Part shown: piece by piece, positions 1 to 14,700 of the stretch | How positions within the stretch are numbered: position 1 is the first letter of the stretch | How the letters are laid out: every line of letters starts with the position of its first letter | From: Tillus elongatus | Lineage: Eukaryota; Arthropoda; Insecta; Coleoptera; Cleridae | Assembly (NCBI GenBank): GCA_964006375.1 | Contig: OZ023263.1 | Coordinates: 131,592,954 to 131,656,953 of the forward strand | Reading direction: 5' to 3' | DNA length: 64,000 bases | Position numbers and translations under genes: made by a program | Notes under the pieces: generated by a model | Told to the model about the DNA's origin: nothing | The model's input: only the letters and a program-made list of their open reading frames with translations | Database searches by the model: none

Positions 1-105
1 TCTGAGATTAAGCTCAAATTGTGTCCGCCTAGACTTTAAACTCAGTTAAATGTCTGAGTAAAATCAGTTCTTATGTAACTCAAGAATTTTTCAATTTAGA
101 GAGGT

Positions 106-3100
106 TTGAAGACAGTTCGAAAAAAACAAAAATATTTTTTTACAAAAACTATCACACTTCTAAATCTATTGCGGATATCGAGTTACAGATTATTTGATTT
201 TTATCCATTAACGTTACTTCATATTATATATGAGTTTTATCGAATATGGCGGACTTTCATTTTTTCGCAATTTTTCCATACTATAGTCGTGTTCTTTTCT
301 GAGTCAAAATTTTTTTGGTCTGAGATTAAGCTCAAATTGTGTCCGCCTAGACTTTAAACTTAAATGTCGGGGTAAAGTCAGTTCTTATGGTACTCAAGAA
401 TTTTTCAATTTAGAGAGGTTTGAAGACTGTCCCAAAAAACTAAAATAATTTTCTACAAAAACTATCACAATTCTAAAACTCTTGCAGATATCGAGTTACA
501 GGTTATTTGATTTTTATCCATTAACGTTACTTCATATTATATATGAGTTTTATCGAATATGGCGGACTTTCATTTTTTCGCAATTTTTCCACAAGTCGTG
601 TTCTTTTTTGAGCCAAAATTTTTTTGGTGTGAGATTACGCTCAAATTGTGTCCGCCTATACTTTAAACTTAGTTAAATGTCGGAGTAAAATCAGTTTTTA
701 TGTAACTCAAGAATTTTTCAATTTAGAGAGGTTTGAAGACTTCGAAAAAAACAAAAATAATTTTTTACAAAAACTATCACAATTCTAAAACTATTGCGGA
801 TATCGAGTTACAGATTATTTGATTTTTATCCATTAACGTTACTTCATATTATATATGAGGTTTATCGAATATGGCGGACTTTCATTTTTTCGCAATTTTT
901 CCATACTATAGTCGTGTTCTTTTTTGAGCCAAAATTTTTTTGGTCTGAGATTAAGCTCAAATTGTGTTTGCACATACTTTAAACTTAGTTAAATGTCGGA
1001 ATAAAATCAGTTCTTATGTAGCTCAAGAATTTTTCAATTTAGAGAGGTTTGAAGACTGTCCCAAAAAACTAAAATAATTTTCTACAAAAACTATCACAAT
1101 TCTAAAACTATTGCCGATATCGAGTTACAGATTATTTGATTTTTATCCATTAGCGTTACTTCATATTATATATGAGTTTTATCGAATATGGCGGACTTTC
1201 ATTTTTTCGCAATTTTTCCATACTATATTTGATCTGAGATTAAGCTCAAATTGTGTCCGCCCATACTTTAAACTTAGTTAAATGTCGGAGTAAAATCAGT
1301 TCTTATGTAACTCAAGAATTTTTCAATTTAGAGAGGTTTGAAGACTGTTCGAAAAAAACAAAAATAATTTTTTACAAAAACTATCACAATTCTAAAACTA
1401 TTGCAGATATCGAGTTGCAGATTATTTGATTTTTATCCATTAACGTCCCTTCATATTATATATGAGTTTTATCGAATTTGGCGGACTTTCATTTTTTCGC
1501 AATTTTTCCATACTATACTATACAAAGTCGTGTTCTTTTTTGAGCCAAAATTTTTTTGGTCTGAGATTAAGCTCAAATTGTGTCCGCCTAGACTTTAAAC
1601 TCAGTTAAATGTCGGAGTAAAAACAGTTCTTATGTAACTCAAGAATTTTTCAATTTAGAGAGGTTTGAAAACTGTTCCAAAAAAACAAAAATAATTTTCT
1701 ATAGAAACTATCACAATTCTAAAACTATTGCAGATATCGAGTTACAGATTATTTGATTTTTATCCATTAACGTCCCTTCATATTATATATGAGTTTTATC
1801 GAATTTGGCGGACTTTCATTTTTTCGCAATTTTTCCATAAGTCGTGTTCTTTTTTGAGCCAAAATTTTTTTGATCTGAGATTAAGCTCAAATTGTGTCCG
1901 CCCATACTTTAAACTTAGTTAAATGTCGGAGTAAAATCAGTTCTTATGTAACTCAAGAATTTTTCAATTTAGAGAGTTTTGAAGACTGTTCGAAAAAAAC
2001 AAAAATAATTTTTTACAAAAACTATCACAACTCTAAAACTATTGCAGATATCGAGTTGCAGATTATTTGATTTTTATCCATTAACGTCCCTTCATATTAT
2101 ATATGAGTTTTATCGAATTCGGCGGACTTTCATTTTTTCGTGTTCTTTTTTGAGCCAAAATTTTTTTGGTCTGAGATTAAGCTTAAATTGTGTCCGCCCA
2201 TACTTTAAACTTAGTTAAATGTCGGAGTAAAATCAGTTCTTATGTAACTCAAGAATTTTTCAATTTAGAGAGGTTTAAAGACTGTTCGAAAAAAACAAAA
2301 ATAATTTTTTACAATAACTATCACAAATCTAAAACTATTGCAGATATCGAGTTACAGATTATTTAATTTTTATCCATTAACGTCCCTTCATATTATATAT
2401 GAGTTTTATCGAATTTGGCGGACTTTCATTTTTTCGCAATTTTTCCATACTTATAAGTCGTGTTCTTTTTTGGGCCAAAATTTTTTTGGTCTGAAACTAG
2501 GCTCAAATTGTGTCCGCCTAGACTTTAAACTTAGTTAAATGTCGGAGTAAAATCAGTTCTTATGTAACTCAAGAATTTTTCAATTTAGAGAGGTTTGAAA
2601 ACTGTTCCAAAAAAACAAAAATAATTTTCTATAAAAACTATCACAATTCTAAAACTATTGCAGATATCGAGTTACAGATTATTTGATTTTTATCCGTTAA
2701 AGTCCCTTCATATTATATACGAGTTTTATCGAATTCGGCGGACTTTCATTTTTTCGCAATTTTTCCATAAGTCGTGTTCTTTTTTGAGCCAAAATTTTTT
2801 TGGTCTGAGATTAGGCTCAAATGGTGTCCGCCTAGACTTTAAACTTAGTTAAGTGTCGGAGTAAAATCAGTTCTTATGTAACTCAAGAATTTTTCAATTT
2901 AGAGAAGTTTGAAGACTGTCCCAAAAAACTAAAATAATTTTCTACAAAAACTATCACAATTCTAAAACTATTGCCGATATCGAGTTACAGGTTATTTGAT
3001 TTTTATCCATTAACGTTACTTCATATTATATATGAGTTTTATCGAATATGGCGGACTTTCATTTAATTTTAGTCTGAGATTAAGCTCAAATTGTGTCCGC

Positions 3101-3175
3101 CTAGACTTTAAACTCAGTTAAATGTCGGAGTAAAATCAGTTCTTATGTAACTCAAGAATTTTTCAATTTAGAGAG
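106..3175 (+). repeat. Higher-order repeat unit 1 (10 monomers, 3,070 bp)
   Basis: Ten distinct monomer types (call them A to J) occur in fixed order. A is recognised by TCTATTGCGG and TTTTCTGAGTC, C by TATGAGGTTTATCG, D by a deletion leaving CTATATTTGATCTGAG, E by the long linker CTATACTATACAAAG, G by a missing linker (TTTTTTCGTGTTC), H by TTTTTTGGGCC and CTGAAACTAGG, I by TCCGTTAAAG, and J by a deletion leaving CATTTAATTTTAGTCTGAG. The next type A monomer starts the following unit at 3,176. Unit 1 and the unit at 5,627 agree monomer by monomer with only a few differences, while neighbouring monomers inside a unit differ much more. This is the signature of higher-order homogenisation. Confidence 0.9.
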
Positions 3176-5626
3176 GTGAAGACTGTTCGAAAAAAACAAA
3201 AATATTTTTTTACAAAAACTATCACACTTCTAAATCTATTGCGGATATCGAGTTACAGATTATTTGATTTTTATCCATTAACGTTACTTCATATTATATA
3301 TGAGTTTTATCGAATATGGCGGACTTTCATTTTTTCGCAATTTTTCCATACTATAGTCGTGTTCTTTTCTGAGTCAAAATTTTTTTGGTCTGAGATTAAG
3401 CTCAAATTGTGTCCGCCTAGACTTTAAACTTAAATGTCGGAGTAAAATCAGTTCTTATGGTACTCAAGAATTTTTCAATTTAGAGAGGTTTGAAGACTGT
3501 CCCAAAAAACTAAAATAATTTTCTACAAAAACTATCACAATTCTAAAACTATTGCAGATATCGAGTTACAGGTTATTTGATTTTTATCCATTAACGTTAC
3601 TTCATATTATATATGAGTTTTATCGAATATGGCGGACTTTCATTTTTTCGCAATTTTTCCATACGTGTTCTTTTTTGAGCCAAAATTTTTTTGGTGTGAG
3701 ATTAAGCTCAAATTGTGTCCGCCTATACTTTAAACTTAGTTAAATGTCGGAGTAAAATCAGTTCTTATGTAACTCAAGAATTTTTCAATTTAGAGAGGTT
3801 TGAAGACTTCGAAAAAAACAAAAATAATTTTTTACAAAAACTATCACAATTCTAAAACTATTGCGGATATCGAGTTACAGATTATCTGATTTTTATCCAT
3901 TAACGTTACTTCATATTATATATGAGGTTTATCGAATATGGTGGACTTTCATTTTTTCACAATTTTTCCATACTATAGTCGTGTTCTTTTTTGAGCCAAA
4001 ATTTTTTTGGTCTGAGATTAAGCTCAAATTGTGTTTGCACATACTTTAAACTTAGTTAAATGTCGGAATAAAATCAGTTCTTATGTAGCTCAAGAATTTT
4101 TCAATTTAGAGAGGTTTGAAGACTGTCCCAAAAAACTAAAATAATTTTCTACAAAAACTATCACAATTCTAAAACTATTGCCGATATCGAGTTACAGATT
4201 ATTTGATTTTTATCCATTAACGTTACTTCATATTATATATGAGTTTTATCGAATATGGCGGACTTTCATTTTTTCGCAATTTTTCCATACTATATTTGAT
4301 CTGAGATTATACTCAAATTGTGTCCGCCCATACTTTAAACTTAGTTAAATGTCGGAGTAAAATCAGTTCTTATGTAACTCAAGAATTTTTCAATTTAGAG
4401 AGGTTTGAAGACTGTTCGAAAAAAACAAAAATATTTATTTACAAAAACTATCACAATTCTAAAACTATTGCAGATATCGAGCTGCAGATTATTTGATTTT
4501 TATCCATTAACGTCCCTTCATATTACATATGAGTTTTATCGAATTTGGCGGACTTTCATTTTTTCGCAATTTTTCCATACTATACTATACAAAGTCGTGT
4601 TCTTTTTTGAGCCAAAATTTTTTTGGTCTGAGATTAAGCTCAAATTGTGTCCGCCTAGACTTTAAACTCAGTTAAATGTCGGAGTAAAATCAGTTCTTAT
4701 GTAACTCAAGAATTTTTAAATTTACAGAGGTTTGAAAACTTCCAAAAAAACAAAAATAATTTTCTATAGAAACTATCACAATTCTAAAAGTATTGCAGAT
4801 ATCGAGTTACAGATTATTTGATTTTTATCCATTAACGTCCCTTCATATTATATGTGAGTTTTATCGAATTTGGCAGACTTTCATTTTTTCGCAATTTTTC
4901 CATAAGTCGTGTTCTTTTTTGAGCCAAAATTTTTTTGATCTGAGATTAAGCTCAAATTGTGTCCGCCCATACTTTAAACTTAGTTAAATGTCGGAGTAAA
5001 ATCAATTCTTATGTAACTCAAGAATTTTTCAATTTAGAGAGTTTTGAAGACTGTTCGAAAAAAACAAAAATAATTTTTTACAAAAACTATCACAACTCTA
5101 AAACTATTGCAGATATCGAGTTGCAGATTATTTGATTTTTATCCATTAACGTCCCTTCATATTATATATGAGTTTTATCGAATATGGCGGACTTTCATTT
5201 TTTCGCAATTTTGCCATAAGTGGTGTTCTTTTTTGGGCCAAAATTTTTTTGGTCTGAGATTAGGCTCAAATGGTGTCCGCCTAGACTTTAAACTTAGTTA
5301 AGTGTCGGAGTAAAATCAGTTCTTATGTAACTCAAGAATTTTTCAATTTAGAGAAGTTTGAAGACTGTCCCAAAAAACTAAAATAATTTTCTACAAAAAC
5401 TATCACAATTCTAAAACTATTGCCGATATCGAGTTACAGGTTATTTGATTTTTATCCATTAACGTTACTTCATATTATATATGAGTTTTATCGAATATGG
5501 CGGACTTTCATTTAATTTTAGTCTGAGATTAAGCTCAAATTGTGTCCGCCTAGACTTTAAACTCAGTTAAATGTCGGAGTAAAATCAGTTCTTATGTAAC
5601 TCAAGATTTTTTCAATTTAGAGAGGT
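3176..5626 (+). repeat. Higher-order repeat unit 2 (8 monomers, 2,451 bp)
   Basis: This is the same A-F order as unit 1, followed by a hybrid monomer near 5,100-5,300 that begins like type G and ends like type I (with TTTTTTGGGCC and CAAATGGTGTCCG), then J. Two monomers, about 620 bp, are therefore missing relative to unit 1, as expected from unequal crossing-over between G and I. Its type E monomer carries private variants (ATATTTATTTAC, GAGCTGCAG, TATTACATATGAG), which reappear in the unit starting at 8,703 but not in units 1 or 3. Confidence 0.88.
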
Positions 5627-8600
5627 TTGAAGACTGTTCGAAAAAAACAAAAATATTTTTTTACAAAAACTATCACACTTCTAAATCTATTGCGGATATC
5701 GAGTTACAGATTATTTGATTTTTATCCATTAACGTTACTTCATATTATATATGAGTTTTATCGAATATGGCGGACTTTCATTTTTTCGCAATTTTTCCAT
5801 ACTATAGTCGTGTTCTTTTCTGAGTCAAAATTTTTTTGGTCTGAGATTAAGCTCAAATTGTGTCCGCCTAGACTTTAAACTTAAATGTCGGAGTAAAATC
5901 AGTTCTTATGGTACTCAAGAATTTTTCAATTTAGAGAGGTTTGAAGACTGTCCCAAAAAACTAAAATAATTTTCTACAAAACTATCACAATTCTAAAACT
6001 ATTGCAGATATCGAGTTACAGGTTATTTGATTTTTATCCATTAACGTTACTTCATATTATATATGAGTTTTATCGAATATGGCGGACTTTCATTTTTTCG
6101 CAATTTTTCCATACTATAAGTCGTGTTCTTTTTTGAGCCAAAATTTTTTTGGTGTGAGATTAAGCTCAAATTGTGTCCGCCTATATTTTAAACTTAGTTA
6201 AATGTCGGAGTAAAATCAGTTCTTATGTAACTCAAGAATTTTTCAATTTAGAGAGGTTTGAAGACTTCGAAAAAAACAAAAATAATTTTTTACAAAAACT
6301 ATCACAATTCTAAAACTATTGCGGATATCGAGTTACAGATTATTTGATTTTTATCCATTAACGTTACTTCATATTATATATGAGGTTTATCGAATATGGC
6401 GGACTTTCATTTTTTCACAATTTTTCCATACTATAGTCGTGTTCTTTTTTGAGCCAAAATTTTTTTGGTCTGAGATTAAGCTCAAATTGTGTTTGCACAT
6501 ACTTTAAACTTAGTTAAATGTCGGAATAAAATCAGTTCTTATGTAGCTCAAGAATTTTTCAATTTAGAGAGGTTTGAAGACTGTCCCAAAAAACTAAAAT
6601 AATTTTCTACAAAAACTATCACAATTCTAAAACTATTGCCGATATCGAGTTACAGATTATTTGATTTTTATCCATTAACGTTACTTCATATTATATATGA
6701 GTTTTATCGAATATGGCGGACTTTCATTTTTTCGCAATTTTTCCATACTATATTTGATCTGAGATTAAGCTCAAATTGTGTCCGCCCATACTTTAAACTT
6801 AGTTAAATGTCGGAGTAAAATCAGTTCTTATGTAACTCAAGAATTTTTCAATTTAGAGAGGTTTGAAGACTGTTCGAAAAAAACAAAAATAATTTTTTAC
6901 AAAAACTATCACAATTCTAAAACTATTGCAGATATCGAGTTGCAGATTATTTGATTTTTATCCATTAACATCCCTTCATATTATATATGAGTTTTATCGA
7001 ATTTGGCGGACTTTCATTTTTTCGCAATTTTTCCATACTATACTATACAAAGTCGTGTTCTTTTTTGAGCCAAAATTTTTTTGGTCTGAGATTAAGCTCA
7101 AATTGTGTCCGCCTAGACTTTAAACTCAGTTAAATGTCGGAGTAAAAACAGTTCTTATGTAACTCAAGAATTTTTCAATTTAGAGAGGTTTGAAAACTGT
7201 TCCAAAAAAACAAAAATAATTTTCTATAGAAACTATCACAATTCTAAAACTATTGCAGATATCGAGTTACAGATTATTTGATTTTTATCCATTAACGTCC
7301 CTTCATATTATATATGAGTTTTATCGAATTTGGCGGACTTTCATTTTTTCGCAATTTTTCCATAAGTCGTGATATTTTTTGAGCCAAAATTTTTTTGATC
7401 TGAGATTAAGCTCAAATTGTGTCCGCCCATACTTTAAACTTAGTTAAATGTCGGAGTAAAATCAGTTCTTATGTAACTCAAGAATTTTTCAATTTAGAGA
7501 GTTTTGAAGACTGTTCGAAAAAAACAAAAATAATTTTTTACAAAAACTATCACAACTCTAAAACTATTGCAGATATCGAGTTGCAGATTATTTGATTTTT
7601 ATCCATTAACGTCCCTTCATATTATATATGAGTTTTATCGAATTCGGCGGACTTTCATTTTTTCGTGTTCTTTTTTGAGCCAAAATTTTTTTGGTCTGAG
7701 ATTAAGCTTAAATTGTGTCCGCCCATACTTTAAACTTAGTTAAATGTCGGAGTAAAATCAGTTCTTATGTAACTCAAGAATTTTTCAATTTAGAGAGGTT
7801 TAAAGACTGTTCGAAAAAAACAAAAATAATTTTTTACAATAACTATCACAAATCTAAAACTATTGCAGATATCGAGTTACAGATTATTTAATTTTTATCC
7901 ATTAACGTCCCTTCATATTATATATGAGTTTTATCGAATTTGGCGGACTTTCATTTTTTCGCAATTTTTCCATACTTATAAGTCGTGTTCTTTTTTGGGC
8001 CAAAATTTTTTTGGTCTGAAACTAGGCTCAAATTGTGTCCGCCTAGACTTTAAACTTAGTTAAATGTCGGAGTAAAATCAGTTCTTATGTAACTCAAGAA
8101 TTTTTCAATTTAGATAGGTTTGAAAACTGTTCCAAAAAAACAAAAATAATTTTCTATAAAAACTATCACAATTCTAAAACTATTGCAGATATCGAGTTAC
8201 AGATTATTTGATTTTTATCCGTTAAAGTCCCTTCATATTATATACGAGTTTTATCGAATTCGGCGGACTTTCATTTTTTCGCAATTTTTCCATAAGTCGT
8301 GTTCTTTTTTGAGCCAAAATTTTTTTGGTCTGAGATTAGGCTCAAATGGTGTCCGCCTAGACTTTAAACTTAGTTAAGTGTCGGAGTAAAATCAGTTCTT
8401 ATGTAACTCAAGAATTTTTCAATTTAGAGAAGTTTGAAGACTGTCCCAAAAAACTAAAATAATTTTCTACAAAAACTATCACAATTCTAAAACTATTGCC
8501 GATATCGAGTTACAGGTTATTTGATTTTTATCCATTAACGTTACTTCATATTATATATGAGTTTTATCGAATATGGCGGACTTTCATTTAATTTTAGTCT

Positions 8601-8702
8601 GAGATTAAGCTCAAATTGTGTCCGCCTAGACTTTAAACTCAGTTAAATGTCGGAGTAAAATCAGTTCTTATGTAACTCAAGAATTTTTCAATTTAGAGAG
8701 GT
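5627..8702 (+). repeat. Higher-order repeat unit 3 (10 monomers, 3,076 bp)
   Basis: Near-identical to unit 1 at an offset of about 5,521-5,525 bp, with the same ten monomer types in the same order, including the deleted J monomer at about 8,587. Small private differences include GTGATATTTTTTGAGCC near 7,368 and one A fewer in TTTCTACAAAACTATC near 5,973. Confidence 0.9.
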
Positions 8703-11700
8703 TTGAAGACTGTTCGAAAAAAACAAAAATATTTTTTTACAAAAACTATCACACTTCTAAATCTATTGCGGATATCGAGTTACAGATTATTTGATTTTTA
8801 TCCATTAACGTTACTTCATATTATATATGAGTTTTATCGAATATGGCGGACTTTCATTTTTTCGCAATTTTTCCATACTATAGTCGTGTTCTTTTCTGAG
8901 TCAAAATTTTTTTGGTCTGAGATTAAGCTCAAATTGTGTCCGCCTAGACTTTAAACTTAAATGTCGGAGTAAAATCAGTTCTTATGGTACTCAAGAATTT
9001 TTCAATTTAGAGAGGTTTGAAGACTGTCCCAAAAAACTAAAATAATTTTCTACAAAAACTATCACAATTCTAAAACTATTGCAGATATCGAGTTACAGGT
9101 TATTTGATTTTTATCCATTAACGTTACTTCATATTATATATGAGTTTTATCGAATATGGCGGACTTTCATTTTTTCGCAATTTTTCCATACGTGTTCTTT
9201 TTTGAGCCAAAATTTTTTTGGTGTGAGATTAAGCTCAAATTGTGTCCGCCTATACTTTAAACTTAGTTAAATGTCGGAGTAAAATCAGTTCTTATGTAAC
9301 TCAAGAATTTTTCAATTTAGAGAGGTTTGAAGACTTCGAAAAAAACAAAAATAATTTTTTACAAAAACTATCACAATTCTAAAACTATTGCGGATATCGA
9401 GTTACAGATTATTTGATTTTTATCCATTAACGTTACTTCATATTATATATGAGGTTTATCGAATATGGCGGACTTTCATTTTTTCACAATTTTTCCATAC
9501 TATAGTCGTGTTCTTTTTTGAGCCAAAATTTTTTTGGTCTGAGATTAAGCTCAAATTGTGTTTGCACATACTTTAAACTTAGTTAAATGTCGGAATAAAA
9601 TCAGTTCTTATGTAGCTCAAGAATTTTTCAATTTAGAGAGGTTTGAAGACTGTCCCAAAAAACTAAAATAATTTTCTACAAAAACTATCACAATTCTAAA
9701 ACTATTGCCGATATCGAGTTACAGATTATTTGATTTTTATCCATTAACGTTACTTCATATTATATATGAGTTTTATCGAATATGGCGGACTTTCATTTTT
9801 TCGCAATTTTTCCATACTATATTTGATCTGAGATTATACTCAAATTGTGTCCGCCCATACTTTAAACTTAGTTAAATGTCGGAGTAAAATCAGTTCTTAT
9901 GTAACTCAAGAATTTTTCAATTTAGAGAGGTTTGAAGACTGTTCGAAAAAAACAAAAATATTTATTTACAAAAACTATCACAATTCTAAAACTATTGCAG
10001 ATATCGAGCTGCAGATTATTTGATTTTTATCCATTAACGTCCCTTCATATTACATATGAGTTTTATCGAATTTGGCGGACTTTCATTTTTTCGCAATTTT
10101 TCCATACTATACTATACAAAGTCGTGTTCTTTTTTGAGCCAAAATTTTTTTGGTCTGAGATTAAGCTCAAATTGTGTCCGCCTAGACTTTAAACTCAGTT
10201 AAATGTCGGAGTAAAATCAGTTCTTATGTAACTCAAGAATTTTTAAATTTACAGAGGTTTGAAAACTTCCAAAAAAACAAAAATAATTTTCTATAGAAAC
10301 TATCACAATTCTAAAAGTATTGCAGATATCGAGTTACAGATTATTTGATTTTTATCCATTAACGTCCCTTCATATTATATATGAGTTTTATCGAATTTGG
10401 CGGACTTTCATTTTTTCGCAATTTTTCCATACTATACTATACAAAGTCGTGTTCTTTTTTGAGCCAAAATTTTTTTGGTCTGAGATTAAGCTCAAATTGT
10501 GTCCGCCTAGACTTTAAACTTAGTTAAATGTCGGAGTAAAATCAGTTCTTATGTAACTCAAGAATTTTTCAATTTAGAGAGGTTTGAAGACTGTTCGAAA
10601 AAAACAAAAATAATTTTTTACAAAAACTATCACAATTCTAAAACTATTGCCGATATCGAATTACAGATTATTTGATTTTTATCCATTAACATTACTTCAT
10701 ATTATATGACTTTTATCGAATATGGCGGACTTTCATTTTTTCGCAATTTTTCCATACTATATTTGATCTGAGATTAAGCTCAAATTGTGTCCGCCCATAC
10801 TTTAAACTTGGTTAAATGTCGGAGTAAAATCAGTTCTTATGCAACTCAAGAATTTTTCAATTTAGAGAGGTTTGAAGACTGTTCGAAAAAAACAAAAATA
10901 ATTTTTTACAAAAACTATCACAATTCTAAAACTATTGCCGATATCGAGTTACAGTTTATTTGATTTTTATCCATTAACATTACTACATATTATATGAGTT
11001 TTATCGAATATGGCGGACATTCATTTTTTCGCAATTTTTCCATAATAGTCGTGTTCTTTTTTGAGCCAAAATTTTTTTGGTCTGAGATTAAGCTCAAATT
11101 GTGTTTGCACATTCTTTAAACTTAGTTAAATGTCGGAATAAAATCAGTTCTTATGTAGCTCAAGAATTTTTCAATTTAGAGAGGTTTGAAGACTCCCAAA
11201 AAACTAAAATAATTTTCTACAAAAACTATCACAATTCTAAAACTATTGCCGATATCGAGTTACAGATTATTTGATTTTTATCCATTAACGTTACTTCATA
11301 TTATATATGAGTTTTATCGAATATGGCGGACTTTCATTTTTTCGCAATTTTTCCATACTATGTCGTTTTCTTTTTTGAGCCAAATTTTTTTTGGTCTAAG
11401 ATTAAGCTCAAATTGTGTTTGCACATACTTTAAACTTAGTTAAATGTCGGAATAAAATCAGTTCTTATGTAGCTCAAGAATTTTTCAATTTAGAGAGGTT
11501 TGAAAACTGTTCCAAAAAAACAAAAATAATTTTCTATAAAAACTATCACAATTCTAAAACTATTGCAGATATCGAGTTACAGATTATTTGATTTTTATCC
11601 ATTAACGTCCCTTCATATTATATATCAGTTTTATCGAATTCGGCGGACTTTCATTTTTTCGCAATTATTCCATACTATACAAAGTCGTGTTCTTTTTTGA

Positions 11701-14700
11701 GCCAAAATTTTTTTGGTCTGAGATTAAGCTCAAATTGTGTCCGCCCATACTTTAAACTTAGTTAAATGTCGGAGTAAAATCAGTTCTTATGTAACTCAAG
11801 AATTTTTCAATTTAGAGGTTTGAAGACTGTTCGAAAAAAACAAAAATAATTTTTTACAAAAACTATCACAATTCTAAAACTATTGCAGGTATCGAGTTGC
11901 AGATTATTTGATTTTTATATATTAACGTCCCTTCATATTATATATGAGTTTTATCGAATTTGGCGGACTTTCATTTTTTCGCAATATTTCTTTTTTGAGC
12001 CAAATTTTTTTTGGTCTGAGGTTAAGCTCAAATTGTGTTTGCACATTCTTTAAACTTAGTTAAATGTCGGAATAAAATCAGTTCTTATGTAGCTCAAGAA
12101 TTTTTCAATTTAGAGAGGTTTGAAGACTGTCCCAAAAAACTAAAATAATTTTCTACAAAAACTATCACAATTCTAAAACTATTGCCGATATCGAGTTACA
12201 GATTATTTGATTTTTATCCATTAACGTTACTTCATATTATATATGAGTTTTATCGAATATGGCGGACTTTCATTTTTTCGCAATTTTTCCATACTATGTC
12301 GTGTTCTTTTTTGAGCCAATTTTTTTTTGGTCTGAGATTAAGCTCAAATTGTGTTTGCACATACTTTAAACTTAGTTAAATGTCGGAATATAATCAGTTC
12401 TTATGTAGCTCAAGAATTTTTCAATTTAGAGAGGTTTGAAAACTGTTCCAAAAAAACAAAAATAATTTTCTATAAAAACTATCACAATTCTAAAACTATT
12501 GCAGATATCAAGTTACAGATTATTTGATTTTTATCTATTAACGTTACTTCATATTATATATGAGTTTTATCGAATATGGCGGACTTTCATTTTTTCGCAA
12601 TTTTTCCATACATAAGTCGTGTTCTTTTTTGAGCCAAAATTTTTTTGGTCTGAGATTAAGCTCAAATTGTGTTTGCACATACTTTAAACTTAGTTAAATG
12701 TCGGAATAAAATCAGTTCTTATGTAGCTCAAGAATTTTTCAATTTAGAGAGGTTTGAAGACTGCCCCAAAAAACTAAAATAATTTTCTACAAAAACTATC
12801 ACAATTCTAAAACTATTGCCGATATCGAGTTACAGATTATTTGATTTTTATCCATTAACGTTACTTCATATTATATATGAGTTTTATCGAATATGGCGGA
12901 CTTTCATTTTTTCGCAATTTTTCCATACTATGTCGTGTTCTTTTTTGAGCCAAATTTTTTTTGGTCTGAGATTAAGCTCAAATTGTGTTTGCACATACTT
13001 TAAACTTAGTTAAATGTCGGAATATAATCAGTTCTTATGTAGCTCAAGAATTTTTCAATTTAGAGAGGTTTGAAAACTGTTCCAAAAAAACAAAAATAAT
13101 TTTCTATAAAAACTATCACAATTCTAAAACTATTGCAGATATCAAGTTACAGATTATTTGATTTTTATCTATTAACGTTACTTCATATTATATATGAGTT
13201 TTATCGAATATGGCGGACTTTCATTTTTTCGCAATTTTTCCATACTATGTCGTGTTCTTTTTTGAGCCAAATTTTTTTTGGTCTGAGATTAAGCTCAAAT
13301 TGTGTTTGCACATACTTTAAACTTAGTTAAATGTCGGAATATAATCAGTTCTTATGTAGCTCAAGAATTTTTCAATTTAGAGGTTTGAAAACTGTTCCAA
13401 AAAAAACAAAAATAATTTTCTATAAAAACTATCACAATTCTAAAACTATTGCAGATATCGAGTTACAGATTATTTGATTTTTATCCATTAACGTCCCTTC
13501 ATATTATATATGAGTTTTATCGAATTCGGCGGACTTTCATTTTTTCGCAATTTTTCCATACTAAGTCGTGTTCTTTTTTGAGCCAAAATTTTTTTGGTCT
13601 GAGATTAAGCTCAATTTGTGTCCGCCCATACTTTAAACTTAGTTAAATGTCGGAGTAAAATCAGTTCTTATGTAACTCAACAATTTTTCAATTTAGAGAG
13701 ATTTGAAGACTGTTCGAAAAAAACAAAAATATTTTTTTAAAAAAACTATCACAATTCTAAAACTATTGCGAGTTACAGATTATTTGATTTTTATCCATTA
13801 ACGTTACTTCATATTATATATGAGTTTTATGGAATATGGCGGACTTTCATTTTTTTGCAATTTTTCCATACTAAGTCGTGTTCTTTTTTGAGCCAAATTT
13901 TTTTTGGTCTGAGATTAAGCTCAAATTATGTCCGCCTAGACTTTCAACTTAGTTAAATGTCGGAGTAAAATCAGTTCTTATGTTACTCAATAATTTTTCA
14001 ATTTAGAGAGGTTTGCAGACTGTTCGAAAAAAACAAAAATATTTTTTTACAAAAACTATCACAATTCTAAAACTATTGCGGATATCGAGTTACAGATTAT
14101 TTTATTTTAATCCATTAACGTTACTTCATATTATATATGAGTTTTATCGAATATGACGGACATTCATTTTTTCGCAATTTTTCCATACTAGTCGTGTTCT
14201 TTTTTGAGCCAAAATTTTTTTGGTCTGAGATTAAGCTCAAATTGTGTTTGCACATACTTTAAACTTAGTTATATGTCGGAATAAAATCAGTTCTTATGTA
14301 GCTAAAGAATTTTTCAATTTAGAGAGGTTTGAAAACTGTTCCAAAAAAACAAAAATAATTTTCTATAAAAACTATCACAATTCTGAAACTATTGCAGATA
14401 TCGAGTTACAGATTATTTGATTTTTATCCATTAAAGTCCCTTCATATTATATATGAGTTTTATCGAATTCGGCGGACTTTCATTTTTTCGCAATTTTTCC
14501 ATAAGTCGTGTTCTTTTTTGAGCCAAAATTTTTTTGATCTGAGATTAAGCTCAAATTGTGTCCGCCCATACTTTAAACTTAGTTAAATGTCGGAGTAAAA
14601 TCAGTTCTTATGTAGCTCAAGAATTTTTCAATTTAGAGAGGTTTGAAGACTGTTCGAAAAAAACAAAAATAATTTTTTACAAAAACTATCACAATTCTAA

